A model generated the notes under the pieces. It searched no databases. It saw only the letters and a program-made list of their open reading frames with translations, and was not told where the DNA came from. From Laetiporus sulphureus 93-53 (lineage: Eukaryota > Basidiomycota > Agaricomycetes > Polyporales > Laetiporaceae): 64,000 nt of DNA. The stretch is from positions 1,378,899-1,442,898 of the forward strand of contig NW_024468511.1 of the NCBI RefSeq assembly GCF_001632365.1, read 5' to 3'. This document shows positions 1 through 9,368 of this stretch, one piece after another (position 1 is the stretch's first letter; every line of letters starts with the position of its first letter). The translations under genes and the position numbers were made by a program.

Positions 1-591
1 TATACTCTTCATTTCATTTTCGGCTTCCATAGAATTATCTATTCTTGGTACAGATAATATAAAAACAGAACCTATTATAGGAACAATAAGCAGTAATAGG
101 ATCATTTTGTTTGAAGCAACACTAGGTTATTTTGTTTTATTAAAGTAAATTTGAATTTACTAATTAAGGCTACTAGACTAACTCATTAAATTATTAACAA
201 GTTGAGTATGATTGTTTATAAAATAAAAATCATAAAAAAATATATCAGAAGATTTCACAATCTCTATGAAACATAATATTTATGTAAATTATATAATTTT
301 ATAATTTACAACTACAAACAATGTATACTCTTTTAGAGTATAAGCCATAGCTCTAGAAAAATCTTTTCATTTTATTTTCAAACACCTCTTTAGATTCACC
401 CCGTAGGTGTAGGGAAGAAAGAAATGGTATACTAGTCCTGAATGCTCCCCTACCCCTTCGGGGTTAGAAGAAAACGTGGTGAAGCAAACTTGCAAAGCAA
501 GCCCACTCCGTGTTGTTAGACCGTTTAAATAGGAGGATTGAGGCATGGAACTTCTTTTAATGTATATTCTATACTGATTCTCACTGATCTC
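1..591. other. AT-rich mitochondrial-type spacer, no gene seen
   Basis: No reading frame or RNA gene is recognised here. The stretch contains a GC-rich hairpin (447-467) related to one at 4911-4934. It also has a 22-bp sequence near 341-362 that recurs near 3137-3158 (taagccatagctctagaaaa). Such dispersed repeats are usual in fungal mitochondrial intergenic DNA. Confidence 0.5.
447..467. repeat. GC-rich hairpin, mitochondrial GC-cluster type
   Basis: The sequence cccctaccccttcggggtta can fold into a short hairpin. It matches the inner hairpin of a larger double hairpin at 4887-4960. Similar mobile GC clusters are known from fungal mitochondrial genomes; calling this one mobile is inference from the two copies. 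Confidence 0.5.
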
Positions 592-1140
592 TCAAAGAGT
601 ACAATCAAAACCAAAGTTATAATGTAATATACCTATTAGGGTGCAAACATCTTTCAAAGTGAAGCATTCAGTGCATAAAATTAAACCACCTGTTTCATAA
701 GATCCGTCACACATTATCCAATAGGCTAAAGATATTTCGTCCATAAAAATTAACACCCAGAGGAGAAATGCAGCTTCGCTGAAAAATGCCAGCTGGTGGC
801 CAGCGAACTGGTAGTATTTTTGTACTGTTTGGATAAAAAGCACTGTATAAAACTCGGAGAGTAAATAAAGCTCTTGTTTTGAATTCCACTGCATAATACC
901 ACTTACCATATCTTTTGTAAAAATAAGGTTTAAAAGTTGGTTTTGATGCTACAAAAGTAGCCAAGAATGTTCAAACATGAAGAAGAAAAGAAATATGAAT
1001 TACTGACTGTTTGAATCCAAAATGAGGATTTCAATTTGCAGACTGCTGCTTAATCCAGCTGTCCACAAGCATTAGACCAATTATAACTTGGAATAAGAAA
1101 GAAGTCAATTCAAACATAGAATAAACGATTTTACGCAACG
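592..1140 (-). pseudogene. Degenerate LAGLIDADG_2 homing endonuclease
   Basis: Read on the minus strand, the first motif appears near 1087 as VIIGLMLVDSWIKQQS, where functional members have GLMLGDGW-like residues. The central part near 707-964 reads FKTRALFTLRVLYSAFYPN and KILP. The second motif near 740 reads SLAYWIMCDGSYETGG, followed by LILCTECFTLKDV. The pieces lie in different frames. About 60 bp of GC-rich sequence (ctggccaccagctgg and neighbours) interrupts the protein between KILP and the second motif. The order of blocks is that of single-chain LAGLIDADG_2 intron endonucleases, so this is a broken intron- or cassette-borne gene. I see no flanking exon next to it. Confidence 0.7.
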
Positions 1141-2627
1141 ATTTTCCGCCATTTAGACCAGAACCTGAAGAGCTAACATACAGGATAACAGAACAAAAAA
1201 AATGGCACTGATGGCCCAGGCAGTGCATAACTTCATATAATTGGAATTACAGCTTTTGATTATTTCCTTATAGTGGATGTGGTGAATCTTTTGCCAATTT
1301 AGCCATAGTCTTTTATTTTTTTACACCAGCTCGAGGGCCGCTGCGGCCATCGAGCAGAGACAGAGAAATCATCCCAGAAACTTATCGCGCCTAAAAGCGA
1401 AGAACGAGCAGGTCGTGCGAGAGTGGGATTCTTATTAAATCATTCTCTTGCATGGGTCCATTGAGGCCCTGATCTCTTTTAGTTTATAGGAAAAATTAGA
1501 AAGATCTAAAGGTTTAAAGGTTTAGAGGTTTGTAGGTCGGTCACTTCCCTTGTTCTTACTCGTACCTCGCTCAACCAAGACGCTCCCTTGCTCGTTCAAA
1601 TCATTCAGTTAAAAATTAAAGAAATTTCTTAGGATAGATTTTTCTAAAGGAATTTAAAGATTCGTGGACTAAGTTGACATCAGAGGAATAAATCAAGGCT
1701 TGGGGCGTGGTGTCGACCCTGGTTGTCAACTCTATGTCAACCTGTGTCAAGCTGGTAGATTGCGCCGTTGAAAGATCAAGAGTGAGTAAAGCTGCTCTGA
1801 GAGCGTTCTAATTAACCTTTAAGAAACCCGGAATGGCTTGACATGACTTTCTGCTAGGCAAGTGTATTACCAAATGATTTCTAATTTCACCGTGTCCTTT
1901 GTTTAAACCTTGAATTGAGCGTAGCGAAATATGAGTGACTTGACACGAAACTCTGTAAGGTATGAACCCTAGCGAACCAGTTAGTGAGATCTTTCTACGA
2001 GGTTATTAGGAGGCCAAAAAATGAGGTACTAGTTTAATTTTTCTAAGATAGCCGAACTATAAATTTGTAAACTTAAAAGATAACCATTTAATCATCCCTG
2101 TGGTGCGCAGCATTAACTGAGCATAGCCAAATAGGATAGTTAGTTTGTTAACCTACTTAATTCATTCTGTATAGACAGCGAAGTGAGGTAAAATTTAAGT
2201 TCTCGCTGGCTGCTGCCTTCCCAAAAAATGCAGTGTGGGGATGCAACACCTCAAAAAAAAAAAAAGAGATAAGGATTGTTCTTCCCTGCATGGGCCCAGG
2301 CAGGTCAGATAATTTTCTTTTCCATTATATCCCAGGCAGTTTGCAACTGCCTCGATAAAAAAGGGCTGGCAGCTGGCCCTCAAAAAAAAAGAAGCTGGGG
2401 ATATAATTTAAATAAAAGTTATAAAAAGGTTTTACGTGGTATTAATTAATAGACTCAAAGTTTAGAAACCCTTTGTAAATAGTATTTGCTCAATGCATTG
2501 ACTAATGCTTTGATAAAAAAACATTGATTTTGTGCCAGAAGTATCTAGCATTTTATAGAACTGTGCTCAGTCACAACTCCAGTTCAGTAGCTCTCACTTT
2601 TTTAGAAGTAGTGGGATTATGAAATTT
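1141..2627. other. AT-rich spacer with short GC clusters
   Basis: No coding frame is recognised. A GC hairpin lies near 1330-1355 (ctcgagggccgctgcggcc). A and T tracts with isolated GC clusters fill the rest. The stretch at 1740-2000 has mixed base composition that could be structured RNA, such as an intron core or an rRNA remnant, but I could not match it to a known core and do not call it. Confidence 0.4.
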
Positions 2628-3017
2628 CTAATCTGAATTTGGAATTAAAGTATTGAGCATTTTATCTGTATAGAATTGTGAGACAAAAGTTGCTTCAATA
2701 GCTTGTAAAGCACCTAAAGCAATAGCAGGCGAAATAAAACTCAGTACTCCAATGTTAAAGGTACTAAAATCATGTTCACACATAGTTTTATAACGTTTTG
2801 TAGCTGGTAAACTGAGAGATAAACAATCTTGGTAATTATTAATATGATGTTGAATTCTTTGGAAGATATCAATAGATGAACCGATGTAATAGTAAAGAAT
2901 AGTTCCAGAAACTACTATTAGTATTACATATATGCCTGCCTTAAAATGTAGATCTGTTTTTAAAGCACGCATGTCTGATAAAGAGTTTAAATATAATAAA
3001 TCTTTAAGTTTTAACAT
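2628..3017 (-). CDS. GIY-YIG homing endonuclease, N-terminal part
   Basis: This frame encodes 129 residues. The GIY motif is AGIYVIL (about residue 28). The YIG motif is YYYIGSSIDIFQRIQHH (about residue 43), including the usual helix after YIG with R and H residues. A second conserved block with EATFVSQFYT, typical of the catalytic-Glu helix of the family, lies near residue 105. The reading frame stops soon after, so the DNA-binding tail of GIY-YIG intron proteins is missing. Free-standing or intron-borne GIY-YIG genes are common in fungal mitochondrial DNA. No cox3 fragment is seen just upstream of this one, unlike the copies further along. Confidence 0.65.
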   Translation of the reverse strand: MLKLKDLLYLNSLSDMRALKTDLHFKAGIYVILIVVSGTILYYYIGSSIDIFQRIQHHINNYQDCLSLSLPATKRYKTMCEHDFSTFNIGVLSFISPAIALGALQAIEATFVSQFYTDKMLNTLIPNSD

Positions 3018-4059
3018 TTGTTTGTAAAGTTTATATAAATATTGCTTAATTTATAGGTTTAAAATTGTTGTTGCCTGAATTGCTCCCTTACTTTTTTTCC
3101 TGTATAACAATATCTAAATAGTTGCAGAGAGAGAGGATAAGCCATAGCTCTAGAAAAAGAATCCAACTTCAAATACGTACAGGCTATTTTTTTGTACATA
3201 GAAGAGCTTATATATCTATATTAACCACACAGCTCCCATTTGCCTTTCAGGACTCTGCTGAGCTCTGATCTAGGCTAAAGGGATATTAAATATAAAATAA
3301 GCAGGAAACATATTAACAATCAGTTACATATTGAACTTTGTATCATTTTAAAACTGTAGACCCATTTTGGATTGCTTTTCCTAACCATCGATGAGAACTT
3401 TAAAGAGTATCTCAATTTTACGTACTGCCACTAAGATTCAAAGATAGTGTTGAGTGGATTTGTTTTTGTTGTGGTGACTAATTCTTTTTATATGGATCGA
3501 ATCAGCCCATCGACTAAGGTTTCTTGCACTAGCTAATCATTAAACCCAATAAATGATAAACTGGCTTGTTTTTTTGGTCTTCAATTTTTATAATAAACCA
3601 CGGTAAAATAAGATACAAAAATGCACAAGATAATGAATAAACATAAAGATATAAAGTATAGCGAGGAATGCACGTGTTAGCTTGTGACAAGATTGTTAGA
3701 CTTTACAAACTATCCTATGACTCTGACATAATAAGCCCAAAGAAGGCACAATCTATCCCCCAGCCTAAACTCGTATATGAGGTACGAACTTTACGACTTT
3801 GAATCAGTGTTAGTAGCTCGAACACCGCATAACAAATGGAGGCTATTTCTTCCATCAGAATAGAAGAGTTATTGTATTAAAGTGTGGGCTGATTCTTGTC
3901 TTACTGTATTGGAGAAATTGCACCGCTTCAGACCAGGTTAAAGAACAAAGGGAACCCCGTAAAGTCTAACGCTCAGTTTTCATAAATTAATAAATTAACC
4001 GAATGCGGAGACATAGTGAGGGCTCGGTCAGATAATTGAAAGAAATTTAGCCACTCATA
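3018..4059. other. AT-rich spacer, no gene recognised
   Basis: No frame of note. It includes the second copy of the 22-bp repeat (near 3137-3158). At about 4028-4053 it has ggtcagataattgaaagaaa, which recurs at about 4483-4508. Parts near 3940-4030 have mixed composition and might be group I intron core sequence; I could not establish a fold by eye. Confidence 0.35.
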
Positions 4060-4330
4060 AGTATTGTTCTTTATTCGTTAACTCTTCCTCTAAGCAATAT
4101 TCTAAAATCTCTAATTGGAAATTAGTGTGCTCATGTTTAACTAAGACTTTATGGATATTCATGTTTGCTCTTTCTTCAGTAATATGCTTATGGTTTAAAT
4201 GTCTTTGAATTCAGTTGGCAATACCTTTCATCTTTAGCTGAACCAATAAAGCTTTTCTCATTGATTTTATTAACCCATTTATAGGTACCAGATTTCTTTT
4301 GATTATTCTTAGAGATAACAGTTCTATTCT
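4060..4330 (-). pseudogene. Degenerate GIY-YIG endonuclease (cassette 5)
   Basis: On the minus strand the start reads GTYKWVNKINEKSFIGSA, with T in place of I in the GIY motif and FIG in place of YIG. After a frame change it reads VLVKHEHTNFQLEILEYC and then EEELTNKEQY. These blocks match the order in the GIY-YIG gene at 7150-7623 (FRFEVLEFCSEKELTDREQY). Several stops and shifts break the frame. It directly follows the cox3 3' fragment at 4346-4397. Confidence 0.6.
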
Positions 4331-4345
4331 CAAAAGGGGATGCAA

Positions 4346-4397
4346 GGACCAATAGTAAACTACGATAAAAAAGAATAACCAGACTACATCTACAAGG
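4346..4397 (-). pseudogene. cox3 3'-end fragment, copy 5
   Basis: On the minus strand this reads LVDVVWLFFFIVVYYWS, the last transmembrane segment and C-terminus of cytochrome oxidase subunit 3. It aligns with VDVVWLFLYLVVYYWSG of the main copy. Only about 17 residues are preserved. Upstream (4400-4480) there is no further cox3 match. A broken GIY-YIG gene follows directly. Confidence 0.65.
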
Positions 4398-4539
4398 TGA
4401 TAAGGGGTATTAAGATTAAACTAGAAGAAGAAGAGTTGGTGAACTCTTATCTCATTTTATACTTCATTGATCTAACAACAGAAGGTCAGATAATTGAAAG
4501 AAATTTAGGCACTGAACCAACTCAAATATAAATTCTGTT

Positions 4540-5270
4540 TCATGAGTGAATAGAGCATTTTAAGCCATATTTATCCCGTAAAACCGTTACTAAAATCTCC
4601 AGATCGCGTAAAAGAAAACCATTAGTATTTAAATGTATTCCTTTACCTGTTTTATTTCCATCATCCTGAAACCAGTAAGCCAAACCAATTAGAGTATAAA
4701 GATCTCAAATATTTGAAGGCACTACTTTTGTTCGTGATCCATCAGGGTTTCTTCGATAAAATAATCTCTCCAGGACATTTAATGATTTTAAGAATTTGGT
4801 TGTAAAACTTCAATAAGGGTATTCTTTCCCAGTTCTTTTGCCTTTATCGATTTGTCTAGTAGGTTTAGCCATATTACACCAACCAACCCCCTCTCTCAGG
4901 CCCTCTGCATCCCCTACCCCTCTGGGGTTAGGGGTGAGATGGCAACCCCAAGAGAGGGGGGCAGATGAAAATATTTTAAAAACATGTCTTAAATAAGACA
5001 GATGAATTTCACTCTGTGCAAATTGAAAATAAGAACCAACATTTTTATATTTTCTCACTAAGGTAGCATCATCTAATAAGGTACCAATCATTGCTTGATT
5101 TGCATATTCCATAGAATTGATAACGGGTAAAACAGCTAATTCCATAATAGGAACAATATTTGCTAAACTCTGAAATAGATCTTCCGGATTGAGTACCTCA
5201 ACTCTGAAAAAGACCTTCCAGATTGAACAACTCAGAGAAAAAGGGGGTATTAATGCCTAAACCAAAAACA
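4540..5270 (-). pseudogene. LAGLIDADG_2 endonuclease interrupted by a GC hairpin (cassette 4)
   Basis: Between about 5145 and 4810 the minus strand reads NQAMIGTLLDDATLVRKYKN (first LAGLIDADG motif, with D for G), then FQFAQSEIHLSYLRHVFKIF. After an insertion it continues WCNMAKPTRQIDKGK. Further down, in other frames, come FEIFIL-like residues, a block near 4690 matching LAYWLQDDGNKTGKGIHLN-type sequence, and a final stretch to about 4540. The insertion at 4887-4960 is a double GC hairpin that breaks the protein. The gene follows cox3 copy 4 and has the same order of parts as cassette 1. Confidence 0.65.
4887..4960. repeat. Double GC hairpin inserted in an endonuclease gene
   Basis: The outer stem pairs ccccctctct (4887-4896) with agagaggggg (4951-4960), 10 of 10. 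The inner stem pairs cccctacccc (4911-4920) with ggggttagggg (4924-4934). The surrounding DNA is strongly AT-rich. The element sits inside coding sequence of a LAGLIDADG_2 gene. The inner hairpin recurs at 447-467. This resembles the double-hairpin elements described in fungal mitochondrial genomes. Confidence 0.7.
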
Positions 5271-5274
5271 TCTC

Positions 5275-5312
5275 CAGCAGACCAATAGTAAACTACAATA
5301 AATAAGAAACCT
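5275..5312 (-). pseudogene. cox3 3'-end fragment, copy 4
   Basis: Minus-strand reading gives FLFIVVYYWSAGDVFG then LGINTPF, matching the cox3 end plus linker of the main copy (LVVYYWSGGDVSGVAVNTPF). The linker matches as well as the cox3 part, which shows that the copies share the cassette joint and not only the exon. The LAGLIDADG_2 remnant at 4540-5270 follows. Confidence 0.65.
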
Positions 5313-5485
5313 TAAAATGTCAATTGATTCAACACAAAAGTTTGAACTTAAGGCTAAGATATGTGATAAGTGAGAACAGAGAACGGATCAGTGATAAGTG
5401 AACAGAACAGCAGACAAAGTGAAGAAAAGAAATAACAAATAATTTACTCAAATACTGTTCTTCTAGAATTCATTCCATGTGCTAT

Positions 5486-6420
5486 TTAGATAATTCTTTT
5501 CAGACCAGAATCTGTAAGATGTCCTTTCGAGGCTACAATTCCAACTATTTTACAAAAATCTTGGTAATCAAAAGCTTTTGCACCATAGATAGGTGTATCT
5601 CCAAACACAGAGATAAATTCTTTAACTCGATCAATCCCAGTAATATTTATATAACCAAAGTTAGTCTCAGGATCTACATAAAATGCACCCATTCCTAAAA
5701 AGGAAATAATTTGATGTAGAACTAATTCACTTTTGAGGGTATTACCAAAATGAATTAAGGGTGCAACACTATAACCGGTAGTATAATGAGGAGACTCAGA
5801 TAAACCAGGAGAAAAACTACCATCAGTATTAGCGAAACCAGATAACCAAGCTAATGTCATAGTATCTAATTGAGGTTTATATGCTGAAAGTGGAATTGAA
5901 AGCAAGTTAGGAAAAGCGGCTTGTAGTTTATCATTCACACCTAATTTCATGAGCTCACATGTGAGCTCATAAACCTACTAGTCGTTCTAAACCTGAGGGT
6001 GTTAAGTGTTCATCGGCTTGAATTATGTCTAGAACTTGGCACCAAATGGTATAATAAACTAATCGATATGTAAGTAGAGAATAAGAATTGAAGTATCATC
6101 GGACTCTCATACAGCTAGAAAAGCTTGTAAATCTTAATACATAACAACTCCCACCTGTTTTTTTCTCAAGGTAGATATTACTGGTGTTACAAAAGTAGAA
6201 ATTTATTCGCTATAACATCAATAAGTTTGCTGGATTTACACCTGCAGTAAACTTGCATTCTACTTGAACTTTCCAACCAAGCATTTGCTGAGGGCTTCGA
6301 CTTACTGAAAAAGTAAAACATTCGTCCCCATCTGCATTGCCTGTAATATAATTAGGATCTAAGGGTGGAGACTCTTTCGCACTTAAACCTCATAAACTTT
6401 TCTTAACGATATTTTACGTC
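5486..6420 (-). pseudogene. LAGLIDADG_1 double-motif endonuclease, broken (cassette 3)
   Basis: The first half (about 6400-6200) reads PPLDPNYITGNADGDECFTF followed by SRSPQQMLGWKVQVECKF, the usual start of LAGLIDADG_1 proteins (consensus TGFTDGEGCF). The end of that half (6050-5980) reads HLTPSGLERLVGL. The second half is an open frame of 154 codons (5950-5486) with KLGVNDKLQAAFPN, LAWLSGFANTDGSF (second motif), KAFDYQDFCKI and HLTDSGLKRI. A frame change and a perfect 18-bp palindrome (5951-5968) separate the halves. The gene lies downstream of cox3 copy 3 and its long extension. Confidence 0.75.
5951..5968. repeat. 18-bp perfect palindrome inside an endonuclease gene
   Basis: The sequence gagctcacatgtgagctc equals its own reverse complement. 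It lies exactly where the two halves of the LAGLIDADG_1 gene change frame. It could be a footprint of a mobile GC element or a recombination scar. Confidence 0.6.
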
Positions 6421-6730
6421 ATGCAGGAGCTTTAGATTTAATTTCTGCCACAAGTGTAATATTTTGAAGAGAATTAAGATCTACATTAAAAAGTGTACCT
6501 GAAAGGGCTTCAAAACTGAAAATCGAGACCCAAAAGAAGATTAAAAAAAGAACTATTACAAGCTTTCTACTAAGCCAACTGAAATCACTATTTGAGTTAT
6601 TGTCTGACAGAATAGAGGTTAGTAATTTAATAGTGGCATAGCTGATTAAAATTATATAAGTATTGAACCAGAAATCACTAAGATCAGGCAAATCAACCAA
6701 GGAGGTATTAAATACAGAAGAATCACCTCC
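6419..6730 (-). CDS. Hydrophobic extension fused to cox3 copy 3
   Basis: The cox3 fragment at 6731-6907 continues without a stop through [20 protein letters not shown] into about 75 further residues. They contain two hydrophobic segments ([18 protein letters not shown] and [18 protein letters not shown]) and end KSKAPA and a stop at 6419. I do not recognise the extension as a family. The GGD(S/V)S linker after YYWS is shared with copies 1, 2 and, in part, 4, so the extension belongs to the cassette and not to normal cox3. Confidence 0.5.
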   Translation of the reverse strand, partial: GGDSSVFNTSLVDLPDLSDFWFNTYIILISYATIKLLTSILSDNNSNSDFSWLSRKLVIVLFLIFFWVSIFSFEALSGTLFNVDLNSLQNITLVAEIKSKAPA

Positions 6731-6907
6731 AGACCAATAATAGGCTACGATATACAAGAGGAGCCATACTACGTCCACTATGTGCCAATACAAAATAGCA
6801 GACTCGTAGCCTAAATGATGAGTACTTGTATAGTGGTAGTTAATCAATCGAATTAGGCATATAATCAAGAACAATGTTCCAATTATCACGTGCACTCTGA
6901 GAAGCCC
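6731..6907 (-). pseudogene. cox3 3'-end fragment, copy 3
   Basis: The minus strand reads [20 protein letters not shown] and then [20 protein letters not shown], ending [17 protein letters not shown]. This is the last third of cytochrome oxidase subunit 3. The similarity begins exactly at the GLH..HVIIGT block. Upstream the frame continues into unrelated sequence with a C-rich, F-rich composition. The same start point marks the frame break in copies 1 and 2. Confidence 0.8.
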
Positions 6908-7149
6908 CCAAATAAACACAAAACAAAAACAAAAAACAGGCAACAAGAAAAGACAAGGAAAGGAAAAGGCAGAAAAACTGGTGCAATAAAGCATTACTCT
7001 GGAGCTCACGTAATTCGGTACTTATTAAAGCACAAGCTCCCATTTTTTAGGCTAAGACCAAAATGTTTTCTAATCATGGCTGAAGAGAAATTTAATTTGG
7101 GTGAGAAGAATAAACCAGCTTCTCTAAGTGAGTTAAAATTAAAAACCTC

Positions 7150-7623
7150 CTAAGTCAGAATATCAGTTACTTGTATTTTTAATGAATTAGGGTTTGCCAG
7201 TATTTTTTTTGCTATGTGTTCAGGTGATTTGTGTATTTCTAGTTCAATATTTCTTAAATTTTCTTTTGTTTCATTGCTATGTTTGAAGCTCAGTGAGTTA
7301 TGAGCATTTTCTAAAATATTGTAGGTAGGTTTAAGGGTACCAAAAAAGTATTGTTCTCTATCGGTTAACTCTTTCTCTGAACAAAACTCTAAAACTTCGA
7401 ATCGAAAATTAGCGTGACCATATTTAAGTAAAGCTCTATGGATGAGCATGGTTGGTTTGTGCACAGTAAGTACTCTATAAAAAATATTTAACCACTTGCT
7501 TAGCAAGATCTTTGGCAGAACCAATGTAGCTTTTACCGTTGATTTTGTTAAACCATCGGTAAATTCCAGACTTTCGTCAGTTTTCGTCAAGTAGATTTCA
7601 TTTCTCCGTTGACGAATTAGCAT
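7150..7623 (-). pseudogene. GIY-YIG endonuclease with N-terminal frameshift (cassette 2)
   Basis: The 157-codon frame holds the C-terminal parts: KPTMLIHRALLKYGHANFRF, EVLEFCSEKELTDREQYFFG (catalytic-Glu helix), TLKPTYNILENAHNSLSFKH and a tail with NETKENLRNIE. The GIY and YIG motifs are seen only after shifting frame near 7575-7500, where the DNA reads GIYRWFNKINGKSYIGSAKD. One indel near 7500 therefore separates the nuclease motifs from the rest. The gene directly follows cox3 copy 2. Functional relatives are intron- or cassette-encoded nickases. Confidence 0.75.
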
Positions 7624-7738
7624 AAATTCTTACTGGCAACATGATACAATTAGCTAAAATAAAGTTTATAGGATCAAACAAATCAAACAAATCAACCCAA
7701 ATGGGGTTATTAACTACAAAACCAGAAGAATCACCTCC

Positions 7739-8153
7739 AGACCAATAATAAACTACGATATACAAGAAGAGCCAGACTATATCTACAATATGCCAATAAA
7801 GCAAACTAGATTCAAAGCCAATGTGGTGTGTATTGGTATATTGGTAGTTAATCATTCTAACTAGGCAGACAATCAGGAGTAAGGTACCTACAATTACATG
7901 TATTGAGTGCAATCCTGGTTGAGGCATAGAAGACTGAACCATAAACTGAATCAGTGATAGTGAAAGGAGCATCAGCATACTCCATGCCTTGTAAGCCGGT
8001 AAAGATTACTGCTAGAAGAATTGTTACGATTAAACCATTTATAGCATCATTTCTGATTCCGAAAATTAAGGAATGATGAGACCAAGTCACAAAAGCTCCA
8101 CTAGATAATAGTAAAATTGTATTTATTAGTGGAACTTCGAATGGATCTATTGA
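7739..8153 (-). pseudogene. cox3 3'-half fragment, copy 2
   Basis: This copy is longer than the others. It starts near IDPFEVPLINTILLLSSGAF and runs through VTWSHHSLIFGIRNDAINGL and FTITDSVYGSVFYAST. It then breaks frame by one extra base and continues GLHSIHVIVGTLLLIVCLVR to YWHIVDIVWLFLYIVVYYWS. The frame break lies at the AST|GLH joint near 7916. The linker GGDSSGFVVNNPIWVDLFDL follows, then the GIY-YIG gene. Protein divergence from copy 1 suggests an independent origin and not a recent tandem duplication. Confidence 0.85.
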
Positions 8154-8544
8154 CTTGAATCACTAAGGGGGGTCAACTACTTCCTAGTTCTTTCTTCTTT
8201 CTCTGTAGCCCTAATTTATAAATGGGGAAGCATTTTCCACCAAACTCACAAGGCTTTGTTTTATCTAATTATTCTCTCTTTCCTTTCCCAATACCTTTGC
8301 CTTCTCTTTAACCAAGCCAAAGATGGTACCTGTAGTTGTTTGGTTCTTTGTTCTATCTCTATTTCTCTTGAATTATTATAGGGCAACCGTTTATCTTTTT
8401 TTTGAGGCTTGCACAGTAGTAGATGTGTCATAGAAAGAGGAAACTAACAGTAGAAGAAATAAGCTACAAAAGGGATCCAAAGATTTAAACCTTCTAAAGG
8501 GGATATAAAACAAATCTCATCAGAAAAGGAAGAAACCTACAAGC
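8154..8544. other. Spacer between cox3 cassettes 1 and 2
   Basis: AT-rich sequence with pyrimidine-rich plus-strand runs. No reading frame is recognised. It separates the end of the cassette 1 endonuclease (stop at 8545) from the start of cox3 copy 2. Confidence 0.4.
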
Positions 8545-9368
8545 TTAATGGCTTCGAGTAGATTCTTCTAATCTGTATAGTTGGAAAGCATGGAAATAAG
8601 GTCGAAGCATTGATGCAACTAAAGCTGGGTTCTTAATCATGATTTTTGTGGTAGTATAATAAGCTTCAAGTCCTAATTTTCTTTAAGTAGACCAACGACT
8701 AAGATTTTGTCCGCTGTAGACAATTTAGTAGCATGAAGTTCAAAGTGATTATCAAATCAATGACCACTTCTCATTGCCCAAAAAGCTAATGTATAAATTG
8801 AAAAAAAGATAGAAAAGTGTACTGGAAGAATATTGATACCGTCGACTTTCCAGTTTTGCCAAACAATAAACAACCAAACTGAAGGTTTAGAATGCAATCT
8901 AAATGAATTTGGATTATCGCATACTTTTTTGCCTACAGAGTTAATAGCTGAGCATTGGAAACTGTCTCTTAAAAAGAGTAAGAATTCAACGTCGATACTA
9001 CTTAAACTCAAGTGAATCACTGTGCCATCTTTTAAACAATACCAAGCAAATTGTTTAGCCTGACCTAACCAAGCACCACTAGATATTAGTAATCCCATGA
9101 TGGAAGGGTAAATGTGTTCCTCTGGGATATTAGGACCTTCGGTTGGTAAAGGTTTAACTCTAACCAGGTGGGTTCTGCCAGAAACTTTGATTGAAACATA
9201 GTCCAAAGCAGGAGTAACACTAATTGAGTTAGCTAATTGAAGATAACTGAATGCAAACAAAGAATCGATGTTTGGAAGCAGGTTACAGATTGACCAGCAA
9301 GTATTCAGTATAAAATCTAATGCAATCAAAAAGGGGGTATTAACGGCTACACCAGAAACATCTCCACC
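8545..9368 (-). pseudogene. LAGLIDADG_2 endonuclease fused to the cox3 C-terminus (cassette 1)
   Basis: The frame of the cox3 end continues without a stop through GGDVSGVAVNTPFLIALDFI and a linker of about 90 residues. It then enters an endonuclease: EHIYPSIMGLLISSGAWLGQ (first motif, degenerate), SIDVEFLLFLRDSFQCSAIN, LHSKPSVWLFIVWQNWKVDG, and TLAFWAMRSGH (second motif). With TGA read as Trp it runs on to HFELHATKLSTADKILVVGL. After one more frame change come ALVASMLRPYFHAFQLYRL and a stop at 8545. Blocks and order match single-chain LAGLIDADG_2 proteins. The catalytic acid of the first motif seems lost (SSG for SDG). Confidence 0.75.

Noticed and set aside
1740..2000. Possible mitochondrial large rRNA or intron core
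   Set aside because: Composition fits structured RNA but I could not match any conserved rRNA or group I core segment by eye. A covariance-model search would decide.
5477..5698. Plus-strand reading frame
   Set aside because: It is the antisense shadow of the LAGLIDADG_1 gene.
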